Shown piece by piece: positions 27,827 through 36,300 of a DNA stretch of 64,000 nucleotides. The stretch covers positions 29,035 through 93,034 of the forward strand of contig DASPMP010000236.1 of assembly GCA_035626995.1 (NCBI GenBank). The letters run 5' to 3'. How positions within the stretch are numbered: the stretch's first letter is position 1; every line of letters begins with the position of its first letter. The notes beneath the pieces were generated by a model that had not been told where the DNA came from, made no database searches, and saw only the letters and a list, made by a program, of their open reading frames with translations. The DNA comes from DASPMP01 sp035626995 (GTDB lineage: Bacteria > Gemmatimonadota > Gemmatimonadetes > Gemmatimonadales > Gemmatimonadaceae). A program made the position numbers and the translations under genes.

Positions 27827-28684
27827 ATGCCACCAGCCACGACCAAGAAGTCTTCCTACGAGGAAGGCTCACTCGACCAATACCTTCGCGACATCAGCAT
27901 CTATCCGCTGATCTCACGAGAGGAAGAGGTCCGCCTGGCGCAGCGCATCCGCGTCAACGACCAGGAGGCCCTCGACAAGCTGGTGCGGTCGAACCTCCGC
28001 TTCGTCGTATCGGTCGCGAAGAAGTACCAGAACCAGGGCGTGTCCCTGTCGGACCTGATCAACGAGGGGAACCTCGGCCTCATCCGCGCGGCGCACAAGT
28101 TCGATGAGACCAAGGGGATCAAGTTCATCTCCTATGCGGTCTGGTGGATCCGCCAGGCCATTTTGCAGGCGCTCGCCGAGCAGTCGCGCATTGTTCGCGT
28201 TCCGCTGAACCGCGCTGGTACGCTGCACCGCATCGGCAAGCGCGCGTCCGCGCTGCTCCAGGAGCTGGGACGCGAGGCAACGCACAAGGAAATCGCGGAA
28301 GGGATGGAGATCACGGAAGAGGAAGTCGCGAAGACGATGTCGATCTCGCAGACCCATCTCTCCCTCGACGCGCCCATGACGCCGGGTGAGGACAACAAGC
28401 TCCTCGATTACCTCCCCGACCTGATCAATCCGACCCCCGACGAGCAGACGTTCGAAAAGGCGCTGACCGAGTCGATCGAGGAAGCGCTGTCGCACCTGAA
28501 GGAGCGCGAGGCGAAGATCCTGCGCCTGTATTTCGGGCTGGACGACGAGGAACCGATGACGCTCGAGCAGATCGGCGCGCTCCTGGGCATCACGCGGGAA
28601 CGCGTGCGCCAGATCAAGGAGAAGGCGCTGTCACGCCTGCGCCACGTGTCCCGCGCCCGCGCGCTCGAATCGTACCTCGGATAA
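27827..28684 (+). CDS. rpoD: Primary sigma factor RpoD/SigA
   Basis: This 285-residue sigma-70 protein lacks region 1.1. Region 1.2 (SLDQYLRDISIYPLISREEE), region 2 (NLRFVVSVAKKYQNQG, LSDLINEGNLGLIRA, KFISYAVWWIRQAI), region 3 and region 4 (REAKILRLYFGLDDEEPMTL, then GITRERVRQIKEKALSRLR) are all clear. The region 2.4 and 4.2 motifs are those of primary sigma factors. Immediately after its stop begins a 14-nt repeat array. Confidence 0.93.
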   Translation: MPPATTKKSSYEEGSLDQYLRDISIYPLISREEEVRLAQRIRVNDQEALDKLVRSNLRFVVSVAKKYQNQGVSLSDLINEGNLGLIRAAHKFDETKGIKFISYAVWWIRQAILQALAEQSRIVRVPLNRAGTLHRIGKRASALLQELGREATHKEIAEGMEITEEEVAKTMSISQTHLSLDAPMTPGEDNKLLDYLPDLINPTPDEQTFEKALTESIEEALSHLKEREAKILRLYFGLDDEEPMTLEQIGALLGITRERVRQIKEKALSRLRHVSRARALESYLG

Positions 28685-28696
28685 GAGCGAGCTGAC

Positions 28697-28932
28697 GGCC
28701 AAGAGCTAGGGGCCAAGTGCTGACGGCCAAGTGCTGACGGCCAAGAGCTTGCGGCCAAGAGCTAAGGGCCAAGAGCTAAGGGCCAAGAGCTAAGGGCCAA
28801 GTGCTAACGGCCAAGAGCTTGCGGCCAAGACCTAAGGGCCAAGAGCTAACGGCCAAGAGCTAAGGGCCAAGTGCTGACGGCCAAGTGCTGACGGCCAAGT
28901 GCTGACGGCCAAGTGCTGACGGCCAAGAACCC
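28697..28932 (+). repeat. Tandem array of 14-nt units (direct arm)
   Basis: Sixteen consecutive 14-nt units of the form GGCCAAG(A/T)GCTNNN run from 28697 to 28920, followed by a partial unit. Variants fall into a few classes: GCTAAG, GCTGAC, GCTTGC and GCTAAC endings. Four identical GCTGAC units lie at the end. The array starts 12 bp after the rpoD stop. Units have no unique spacers, so this is not CRISPR. Confidence 0.95.
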
Positions 28933-28947
28933 AAGTGATGGGGCCCG

Positions 28948-29029
28948 GTTAGCCGTTGGCCGTAAGCGTGGCAGTAAGCTCTTGGACGTAAGCCGTTGGC
29001 AGTAAGCCGTTGGCCGTGCGCACTTAGCC
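28948..29029 (-). repeat. Inverted arm of the 14-nt repeat array
   Basis: Six units, mostly 14 nt, run in the opposite sense (GTTAGCCGTTGGCC, GTAAGCGTGGCA, GTAAGCTCTTGGAC, GTAAGCCGTTGGCA, GTAAGCCGTTGGCC, GTGCGCACTTAGCC). They are near reverse complements of the direct arm, so the rpoD-yajQ spacer could fold into a large imperfect hairpin. The arm ends 26 bp before the yajQ start. Confidence 0.85.
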
Positions 29030-29055
29030 AAGAGGCGAGGGCTTATCTTAGGTAC

Positions 29056-29556
29056 ATGGCCCAGACGTATTCGTTCGACGTCACCACCGGCGTCGACCTC
29101 CAGGAAGTGGACAACGCCGTCAACCAGGCGCAGAAGGAGATCGCGCAGCGCTACGACTTCAAGGGCTCGAAGGCGACCATCGATTTCAAGCGCGCCGAGG
29201 CCCTGCTCGAGCTCCACGCCGACAGTGAGTTCCAGATGAAGTCGCTGTTCGACGTGCTCCAGGGTCGCCTCATCAAGCGGGGCGTCTCCGTGAAGAATCT
29301 CGATGTCGGCGACATCAAGCCGGCCACGAACGACAGCGTGCGGCGCGAGGTGAAGCTCAAGACGTCGCTCGATTCGGACACCGCCAAGAAAGTGTCCGCG
29401 GCCATCAAGGAAGCGAAGCTCAAGAAAGTTCAGGCCGCGATCCAGGGCGATCAGGTTCGCGTCTCCTCGCCCTCCAAGGACGATCTCCAGGACGCCATGG
29501 CGCTGTTGCGTGGCAAGGACTTCGGCGTGGAGCTCAAGTTCGGGAATTTTCGGTGA
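29056..29556 (+). CDS. yajQ: YajQ family nucleotide-binding protein
   Basis: This 166-residue protein, close to the family's 160-odd residues, has the conserved blocks SFDVTTGVDLQEVDNAVNQA, QRYDFKGSKATID and KDDLQDAMALLRGKDFGVEL. YajQ proteins bind cyclic di-GMP or other nucleotides and RNA in some species. ATG 29056 is chosen because the frame upstream runs into the repeat array. It is first in a long operon, and its stop overlaps rimO by four bases. Confidence 0.93.
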   Translation: MAQTYSFDVTTGVDLQEVDNAVNQAQKEIAQRYDFKGSKATIDFKRAEALLELHADSEFQMKSLFDVLQGRLIKRGVSVKNLDVGDIKPATNDSVRREVKLKTSLDSDTAKKVSAAIKEAKLKKVQAAIQGDQVRVSSPSKDDLQDAMALLRGKDFGVELKFGNFR

Positions 29557-30950
29557 AGGTTGCGGTCATCACGCTCGGCTGCGACAAGAACACCGTCGAC
29601 ACCGAGCGTTATCTCGCCGAACTGGCTGATCGCGGTGCGGAGCCGACGGAGAACGCCTCGGACGCCGACGTCATCCTGGTGAATACCTGCGGCTTCATCG
29701 ATGCCGCAAAGAAGGAGTCCATCGACGCCATCGTGCACGCCGGGATGCTCAAGCGGGACGGGCAGGCGCAAGCGGTCGTTGCGGTGGGATGCATGGTGGA
29801 ACGCCACCGCGCCGAGCTGCAGGAGGCACTGCCGGAGGTGGATCTCTTCCTCGGCTCCAGCGAGATGGACCGCCTCGTGCCGGAGCTCATCGATCGCGGG
29901 CTGATCGACGCGGCTCCCGTCGCACACCCCGGCGTCCGGGTTTTCTCGGGCGACATGCCACACGTCCGCTACCTCAAGGTCAGCGAAGGGTGCGACCACG
30001 GCTGTGCCTTCTGCGCCATCCCGTTGATGCGCGGAAAGCACCGCTCCTTCACGCTGGACGACATCGTGCGCGAGGCACAGCTCCTCGAGGCACAGGGCGC
30101 GCGGGAGATCAACCTCGTCGCCCAGGACCTCGCGCACTATGGCCGGGACCTGCGCGGCACTGGCGAGTCGCTGCCGCTCCTGCTCGAGACGCTCGTCCGC
30201 GAGACTGGCATCCCGTGGATCCGGATGCTCTATCTGTATTCCGCGGGGATTACCCCGCGTCTGCTGGAACTCGTCGCGACCCAGCCCCGGATCGTACCGT
30301 ACTTCGACATGCCCATGCAGCATGGCGCAGACGACGTGCTCAAGCGCATGCGTCGCCCTGAGCGCAACCGGACTATCCGTGAGAAAGTGCAGCGCATCCG
30401 CGACATGGTGCCCGATGTGGCGATCCGCACGACCTGCATCGTCGGGTTCCCCGGTGAGACGGACGCCGACTTTGCAACGCTCATGGAATTGCTCGAGGAC
30501 ATCCAGCTGGATCGCGTCGGTGCCTTCACGTTCTCGCCACAGGAAGGCACGGCCGCGCATGCGCTGCCCGACGACGTTCCGGAGTCTGTAAAGCTCGAGC
30601 GATTGGAGCGGCTCAACGAGCTGCAGCGCATGATCACGACCGATCGGCTCGAATCGCGTATCGCTCGCGAGGTTCGTGCGATTGTCGATCGCGTCCCCGC
30701 CGCGGGGCAGGGGGGCGAAATCGAGACGCGAACGCTCTGGCAGGCGCACGACATCGATGGCATCACGCGGCTCGCCGGCGGCGACGCATTGGCTCCAGGC
30801 GATATCGTTGACGTGCGGATAGACGCGGTGGACGATGACTACGACATGCATGCGTCGCTGGTGCGTATCGTTTCCCGCGCGGCGGGCTCAGTGCCACCCA
30901 GATCGCGGCGCAACCTGCCGCTCGCCAGTATCGGCTCGTTCGGACGGTGA
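29553..30950 (+). CDS. rimO: Ribosomal protein S12 methylthiotransferase RimO
   Basis: This 465-residue radical-SAM enzyme modifies Asp of ribosomal protein S12. The N-terminal UPF0004 domain holds Cys10 (LGCDKNTVDTE), Cys46 (VNTCGFID) and Cys80 (VGCMVE). The radical-SAM triad is C147, C151 and C154 in GCDHGCAFCAIP, and a TRAM domain lies near 380-445. LGCxKNxVD and KVSEGCDxxCxFCAIP are RimO rather than MiaB signatures. The start is GTG within GTGA. The C-terminus extends about 20 residues past TRAM. Confidence 0.95.
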   Translation: MKVAVITLGCDKNTVDTERYLAELADRGAEPTENASDADVILVNTCGFIDAAKKESIDAIVHAGMLKRDGQAQAVVAVGCMVERHRAELQEALPEVDLFLGSSEMDRLVPELIDRGLIDAAPVAHPGVRVFSGDMPHVRYLKVSEGCDHGCAFCAIPLMRGKHRSFTLDDIVREAQLLEAQGAREINLVAQDLAHYGRDLRGTGESLPLLLETLVRETGIPWIRMLYLYSAGITPRLLELVATQPRIVPYFDMPMQHGADDVLKRMRRPERNRTIREKVQRIRDMVPDVAIRTTCIVGFPGETDADFATLMELLEDIQLDRVGAFTFSPQEGTAAHALPDDVPESVKLERLERLNELQRMITTDRLESRIAREVRAIVDRVPAAGQGGEIETRTLWQAHDIDGITRLAGGDALAPGDIVDVRIDAVDDDYDMHASLVRIVSRAAGSVPPRSRRNLPLASIGSFGR

Positions 30951-32191
30951 TGCGTCGGCTCATCGTTCTCGGCGCGCTGCTCGTGGCATGTTCGACGCGC
31001 GCCACCGGCCGACCGTCGCCCGGTCGTGTGCCTCCGGACGCTGCCCGTGCGTCGATTCGCGTCGCTGTCATGTCAGCAACGCCGGTGATCAGCGGCACCG
31101 GGGAGTTTTCCTGGTTCGACGCCGACGGATCGACCGAACTGAGTTCCAGCCGTCGCGGCGAGCCTTGGCGCATCGAGCGCGATGGTGGCTCGGCGCGCGT
31201 GCGCGCGGTGCGTACGAGTGGCGAGGCCACACCATGGCGCGCGTCGCTGGTGGTCCGCGCCGAACAGGGCTACCTGTCCGTCGGTACGCGTCGTTACCGA
31301 GGTCAATTGCTGGTGGCGCCGTTCGATGACAGCGTGGCGATCGTCAACCGGCTTCCTCTCGAGGACTATCTCCGCGGCGTGGTCGCCGTCGAGATGGGGA
31401 GCCGTGCCGCACAGGACTCCGCCGCGGTCCAGGCCCAGGCAGTGGCCGCGCGCAGCTACGCCGTGCTGCGATTGGGCGTGCGCAATCGTCCGTTCGACGT
31501 CTACGGCTCGGTCATGGATCAGGCGTATGGTGGCCTCGACGCCGAGAATGCGGGCGCCAACGCCGCAGTCGAGTCGACGCGAGGTCTCGTATTGAAATAC
31601 GACGGCCGGGTCGTTGACGCGCCGTATTCGTCCACCTGTGGCGGGACCACCGCCGAAGCGGACGAGGTCTGGCGCAATCGTGGTGCGACCTATCTGCGAC
31701 GTGTCAGCGACCGGATCGGGACCAGCACTCGCTATTACTGCGACATCGCACCCCGATACCGCTGGACGACCCGATTCACGGGTGCGGAGCTGAATGCGAG
31801 TCTCGCACGCTACCTTGCCAGCTACGCGTCGGTTCCGTCCGGCGGCCCAGGACGGGCGCGTGGCATCGAGGTGGTCGACCGGACCGAATCGGGGCGCGTG
31901 GGGACACTGCGGATCACGACGGACGGCGGCCAGTACAGCGTGCAGAAGAACGCCGCCCGGTTCGTGCTCCGGAATCCGAGTGGCGAGATACTCAACAGCA
32001 CCTATTTTTCCGTCGACGCCAGCCACGACCGCGACGGCGTCATCACCGCGCTGACGCTGACGGGGCAGGGTTACGGCCACGGCATTGGCATGTGCCAATG
32101 GGGCGCGATTGGCCGGTCGCGGGCAGGGCAGTCGTTCCGATCGATCCTCGCCACCTACTACCCGGGAACCACCGTTGGCCCAGTCGAGTGA
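30950..32191 (+). CDS. SpoIID/LytB-domain lipoprotein
   Basis: ATG 30950 shares a base with the rimO stop (TGATG) and gives 413 residues. The N-terminus is a lipoprotein signal (RRLIVLGALLVAC). The SpoIID domain shows LPLEDYLRGVVAVEMGS, AVQAQAVAARSYAV, YGSVMDQAYGG and PYSSTCGGTTAEADEVW, then GQGYGHGIGMCQWGA. SpoIID-like enzymes are lytic transglycosylases acting on denuded glycan strands, used in sporulation in Bacillus. In non-sporulating bacteria they are linked to cell-wall remodelling. Confidence 0.88.
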   Translation: MRRLIVLGALLVACSTRATGRPSPGRVPPDAARASIRVAVMSATPVISGTGEFSWFDADGSTELSSSRRGEPWRIERDGGSARVRAVRTSGEATPWRASLVVRAEQGYLSVGTRRYRGQLLVAPFDDSVAIVNRLPLEDYLRGVVAVEMGSRAAQDSAAVQAQAVAARSYAVLRLGVRNRPFDVYGSVMDQAYGGLDAENAGANAAVESTRGLVLKYDGRVVDAPYSSTCGGTTAEADEVWRNRGATYLRRVSDRIGTSTRYYCDIAPRYRWTTRFTGAELNASLARYLASYASVPSGGPGRARGIEVVDRTESGRVGTLRITTDGGQYSVQKNAARFVLRNPSGEILNSTYFSVDASHDRDGVITALTLTGQGYGHGIGMCQWGAIGRSRAGQSFRSILATYYPGTTVGPVE

Positions 32192-33185
32192 AGTCCGAGT
32201 CGGATTGATCGGCGTGGGCGCGGTGCCGCAGACCGCGCACCTCCCGATCCTCTCGAGGATGCGCGGCGCCAGGCTCGTTGCCCTCTGCGACAATGACGGC
32301 GCCAAGGCGCGCGCCATCGCCGACCGCTTCGGCGCGCCGGACGTCTATACCGACATCGACGACCTCCTCGAGCTCGAACAGCTCGACGCCGTGGTCATCG
32401 CGACCCCCAACCACCTGCACGAGCCGCACGTGCTCGCCGCCCTGCGCGCTGGCGTCCACGTGCTCTGCGGCCGTCCGCTCGCGCTCACGGTGCGCGGTGT
32501 CGAGCGGATCCTGAGCGCCGCCCAGAAGGCAGACCGGTACGTCCAGGTGGACAACCACAATCGCTTCCGCGCCGACACCCACGCCCTCGACCGCTTCCTG
32601 CATGGCGGTGAGCTCGGCAAGCTGGTCGCCGTCCGTGCGGGCTCCTACATGCTCAAGCGCAATCTCGGTGACTGGCGTTATCGTCGCGCCGAGGCCGGCG
32701 GCGGTGCCTTCATGGAACTGGGATACCCGCTCCTCGATCTCGCACTCTGGTTCGCCGATTTCCCGGACCCCGTTCGGGTGAGTGCGCAGATGGAGCGCGG
32801 GCGCGGTGCGGGAACCGTGGAAGAGTCCATGCTGGTCCACCTCGAGTGCGCCGCGGGGATCAGTTTCTCCTTCGACGTCGCCTGGAACTACATCGGCGAG
32901 GAAGACCGGTTCTGGTTCGAGATCCTCGCCAGCCGGGGCAGTGGCCGGCTCGCGCCGCTGCGGGTCATCAAGGAACTGAATGGGCGTCCGATGGACGTGT
33001 CGCCCAGCGGCGCAAGCGCGCGGGAAAGCGCCTTCTACCAGTCGTATCGCGCCCAGCTCGCGCACTTCATTGCCGTCGTGTCGGGTGACGCGAAGTACGA
33101 GCCCCCTGAAGACCAGTTGATCGTGCACCGCGTCCTCGACGCGATCTACAAGAGCGCTGAAGAAGGGAAAGAGATTCGGTTGTGA
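32175..33185 (+). CDS. Gfo/Idh/MocA-fold protein with altered active-site motifs
   Basis: A TTG at 32175 gives 336 residues; no ATG or GTG in frame fits, and the start overlaps the upstream gene by 17 bp. The Rossmann motif VGLIGVGAVPQTAHLPIL and IATPNHLHEPHVLAALRAG are typical of the family. The usual EKPLA motif reads GRPLALT, losing the conserved Lys. The canonical GGGxxxDxGxHxxD block reads GGGAFMELGYPLLDLALWF, losing the catalytic His. It may bind NAD(P) without acting as an ordinary dehydrogenase. Its stop overlaps the DUF4105 gene (GTGA). Confidence 0.82.
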   Translation: MAQSSEVRVGLIGVGAVPQTAHLPILSRMRGARLVALCDNDGAKARAIADRFGAPDVYTDIDDLLELEQLDAVVIATPNHLHEPHVLAALRAGVHVLCGRPLALTVRGVERILSAAQKADRYVQVDNHNRFRADTHALDRFLHGGELGKLVAVRAGSYMLKRNLGDWRYRRAEAGGGAFMELGYPLLDLALWFADFPDPVRVSAQMERGRGAGTVEESMLVHLECAAGISFSFDVAWNYIGEEDRFWFEILASRGSGRLAPLRVIKELNGRPMDVSPSGASARESAFYQSYRAQLAHFIAVVSGDAKYEPPEDQLIVHRVLDAIYKSAEEGKEIRL

Positions 33186-34423
33186 AGCTGCTCACGGCTT
33201 TCGGCCTGCTGTTGCTTCCCGTTCTGGCTTCCGCACAGCAGACCAATCGGCCTCCGGCCGAAGCTCCGCGCGAACTGCCGAGGAATCTCCAGGTCTTCCT
33301 CGTAACGCTCGGTGAAGGCGAGTACTACTGGGAAAAGTTCGGCCATAACGCACTCTGGTTCTACGACCCCACGCGCGGTGTGGACGTGGCGTACAACTGG
33401 GGCACCTTCGACTTCGCTGATCCTGACTTCCTGAAGCGGGTCCTCACAGCGGATACGCGCTACTGGGTTGAAGCCGTCCCGGGGCCGGTGTTCATCGACT
33501 TCTATCAGCGCTCGGATCGCTCCATCACGGTCCAGCGCCTCAACTTCACCCAGGAGCAGGCCGACTCCGCCTTTGCATTTGCGCAGTGGAATGCGCTGGA
33601 CGCAAACAAGTACTACCAGTACGACTACTTCCGGGATAACTGCTCCACCCGCGTCCGCGACGTCATCGACCGCGCGCTTGGCGGTTCCTTGCGCCTGGCG
33701 ACGGCGCGACGGCTGACCGAGAAGACCTATCGCCGCGAGAGCCTGCGTCTCGTGGATGACATGAAGCTCACGCAGTTCGGCATCAACAGCGCGCTCGGTC
33801 CGCCGGCGGATGCGCCACTCTCGGAATGGGAAGCGATGTTCGTCCCCTCTACCATGCAGGAAGCGTTGCGCGAGGTCCGGGTTCGCGGCGCTAATGGTGC
33901 GCAGACTCCCTTGGTCGCCGACGAACGCGTGCTGTATGAGAGCCAGAAACATCGGGAACGCGACACCGTGCCGGGGCTCGCCCTGGGGTATCTGCTGGTC
34001 GGGTTGCTGTTGGCCGCCGAATTGTTCGTCGTCGCACGCGTGGGCGAGGGATCGCGTGGCGCAGAGACGGTCTTTCGCGTGGAAGCCACCCTCTGGTTCC
34101 TGATCGTCGGTATCCTCGGCCTCGTCATCCTGCTCGCCTGGATGCTGACGCAGCACGTCTTCTGGTATCAGAACCAGAACCTGCTGCTCCTGAATCCGCT
34201 GGCGTTGTTTCTCGCGGTGCTGGTCCCGCTGTCGTTGTGGCGTCCGCGACGCGCCCGGGCCACGGCCATTGCGGGGATCGTCGTCGCGATGCTCGCCGCT
34301 GTCGCGCTGCTGCTCAAGGGCGTCCCGATGTTCCGACAGGACAACCTGTCGATGATCTTCCTCCTCCTCCCACCGCATTTCGCGATCGCACACGCCCTCT
34401 GGCGTCGCGCGCGGCTGGCATGA
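33182..34423 (+). CDS. DUF4105 domain membrane protein
   Basis: This 413-residue protein starts with a signal peptide (MKLLTAFGLLLLPVLASAQQ). The extracytoplasmic DUF4105 domain (about 37-190) shows GEYYWEKFGHNALWFYD, AYNWGTFDF and YYQYDYFRDNCSTRVRD, with Cys and His residues recalling papain-like amidases. About five C-terminal TM helices follow from residue 258 on. The function of DUF4105 is not established; a lipid or peptidoglycan role at the envelope is plausible from the neighbours. It starts at GTG inside GTGA and ends in ATGA. Confidence 0.87.
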   Translation: MKLLTAFGLLLLPVLASAQQTNRPPAEAPRELPRNLQVFLVTLGEGEYYWEKFGHNALWFYDPTRGVDVAYNWGTFDFADPDFLKRVLTADTRYWVEAVPGPVFIDFYQRSDRSITVQRLNFTQEQADSAFAFAQWNALDANKYYQYDYFRDNCSTRVRDVIDRALGGSLRLATARRLTEKTYRRESLRLVDDMKLTQFGINSALGPPADAPLSEWEAMFVPSTMQEALREVRVRGANGAQTPLVADERVLYESQKHRERDTVPGLALGYLLVGLLLAAELFVVARVGEGSRGAETVFRVEATLWFLIVGILGLVILLAWMLTQHVFWYQNQNLLLLNPLALFLAVLVPLSLWRPRRARATAIAGIVVAMLAAVALLLKGVPMFRQDNLSMIFLLLPPHFAIAHALWRRARLA

Positions 34424-36300
34424 GCCGCTGGGTGGGCGTCGACGTCGGCGGAACGTTCACCGACCTCATTGCGATCGACCCCGGCGGTAACATCGAAGCT
34501 CGCAAGGTCCTCAGCACTCCTGGCGATCAGAGTGAAGGGGTTCTCGCCGCGCTCGCCTCGCTCGGCGACGACGGGATCGCGCGGTTCGCACATGGGACGA
34601 CCGTCGCGACCAACATGCTGCTGGAACGCCGCGGCGCGCGCGTGGCATTCTGCGTGACCGAAGGCTTCACCGACCTGCTCTACCTGCGCCGGCAGAATCG
34701 CGCGTCGCTGTATGATCTCACCGCGGATCATCCGGAACCGCTGGCGCAACGCGACCTCACGGTGGCGGTTCCCGAGCGCGTCGAGCCCCAGGGCGTAACG
34801 CGCCCGCTGACGCGGGCCGCAGCCGCGGCAATCGCCGAGCAGGTTGCAGGGCTCGAGCCAGACATCGTCGCGGTGATGCTGTTGCATTCGTATCGCGAAC
34901 CGTCGCACGAGCAGCTGCTCCGTGCGGAGTTGATGCGGTGGTTGCCCCAGGTCGATGTCGTTCTTTCGTCCGATGTATATCCCGAAGTTCGGGAGTACGA
35001 GCGCGCCGCCACAACGACGGCGGAGGCGTACCTCCGTCCCGGCGTCGCGCGGTATCTCGCTGCGTTACAGGATCGGCTGCGCACAGCGGTCGCGTCGCCG
35101 AAGCGCGTGGGGGTGATGACGTCGAGCGGCGGAATGCGGGACATTGCCGAGGCGACCGAGCGTGCATCACAGCTCGCCCTGTCGGGTCCTGCAGGTGGCG
35201 TCGTGGCGGCTGCAGCCCTGGCGCGCCAGCTCGAGCTTCCGCGGGTGCTCACCATCGACATTGGCGGAACGAGCGCGGACGTGGGCCTCATCATCGACGG
35301 CGCGCCGCTCGTCGAACCCGGTGGAACGGTTGCCTCGGTGCCGATCGCGCTGCCCCGCGTGCTCGTCGAGACGGTCTCCGCGGGTGGCGGCAGCATTGCG
35401 AGTGTGGACGCAGGCGGCGCGTTGCGCGTCGGGCCGCGGAGCGCGGGCGCGGTACCCGGACCTGTTGCTTTCGGGCGCGGCGGTACGCAGCCGACGCTCA
35501 CTGATGCACACGTTGTGCTGGGTCGCATTTCCGACACACGAATGAGTGGTGGGGTATCCCTCGACGCTGCCGCCGCGCGACGGGCGCTGCAGGACATCGC
35601 CCGCGGCCTGCATCAGCGTGTTGACCGCGTGGCGGAAGCAATCGTGGCAACCGCGGATGCCACCATGGCCCGCGCACTCAGGCGCGTGAGCGTCGAGCGG
35701 GGTGTGGACCCGCGTGAGTGTACCCTCGTGGCATTCGGCGGCGCTGGGCCGCTGCACGCGTGCGGGCTCGCGGACATGCTCGGAATCCGGACCGTAATCG
35801 TCCCTCCGCACGCCGGATCGTTCAGCGCGCTGGGGCTGGCCATCACCGCGGAGCGGCGGGAGGCGATGGTCAGTGTCATGACTCGTCTCGACGGGTGGAA
35901 TCGCGTCGACCGCGTGCGGTTGATGCGGTCGCTGTCCGAATCCATTCCGCCAGTGTTGCGGCATCGCTCCTGGATCGCGCGCATGCGCTACGCCGGGCAG
36001 GGGCACGAGCTCGATATTCCGGTTCGGCTCGCGGACACGACCGCTGTCATCGCGCGTTCGTTCGAGCGCGCCCACGTGGCGCGCTACGGTTTCCAGCTTG
36101 CCGTTCCCATGGAGGTCGTCAGCCTCCGGCACGTCGCGGAAGGTGCCGCTCGCCATGTCGCCTTCGGCCGAGTGTCGCGTCGGGCCCGGCCCACAACCGG
36201 ACCGAAGGCAATCGCACTGCCGGATGCGACGCTGTTCGTGGCGACAGGGTGGCACGCACGACCGATGTCCGACGCCGGATGGCGGCTGGAGCGCGCATGA
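34420..36300 (+). CDS. hyuA: Hydantoinase/oxoprolinase family subunit A
   Basis: This 626-residue protein has the HyuA layout. The N-terminal Hydant_A_N domain includes VGVDVGGTFTDLIAID and HGTTVATNMLLERRGARVAF, the ATP-binding hydantoinase_A domain includes TIDIGGTSADVGLI and LSGPAGGVVAAA, and a C-terminal domain follows. Such enzymes open 5-oxoproline or N-substituted hydantoins with ATP, together with the B subunit next door. The start codon overlaps the DUF4105 stop (ATGA), and its own stop overlaps hyuB. Confidence 0.92.
   Translation: MSRWVGVDVGGTFTDLIAIDPGGNIEARKVLSTPGDQSEGVLAALASLGDDGIARFAHGTTVATNMLLERRGARVAFCVTEGFTDLLYLRRQNRASLYDLTADHPEPLAQRDLTVAVPERVEPQGVTRPLTRAAAAAIAEQVAGLEPDIVAVMLLHSYREPSHEQLLRAELMRWLPQVDVVLSSDVYPEVREYERAATTTAEAYLRPGVARYLAALQDRLRTAVASPKRVGVMTSSGGMRDIAEATERASQLALSGPAGGVVAAAALARQLELPRVLTIDIGGTSADVGLIIDGAPLVEPGGTVASVPIALPRVLVETVSAGGGSIASVDAGGALRVGPRSAGAVPGPVAFGRGGTQPTLTDAHVVLGRISDTRMSGGVSLDAAAARRALQDIARGLHQRVDRVAEAIVATADATMARALRRVSVERGVDPRECTLVAFGGAGPLHACGLADMLGIRTVIVPPHAGSFSALGLAITAERREAMVSVMTRLDGWNRVDRVRLMRSLSESIPPVLRHRSWIARMRYAGQGHELDIPVRLADTTAVIARSFERAHVARYGFQLAVPMEVVSLRHVAEGAARHVAFGRVSRRARPTTGPKAIALPDATLFVATGWHARPMSDAGWRLERA

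Noticed and set aside
28697..29029. Repeat array after rpoD as a CRISPR
   Set aside because: Units are 14 nt and directly adjacent with no spacers; the second arm is inverted; no cas genes are present.
28846..29217. Minus-strand open frame through the 14-nt array
   Set aside because: It is kept open only by the repeats and runs antisense into yajQ; no protein-like sequence.
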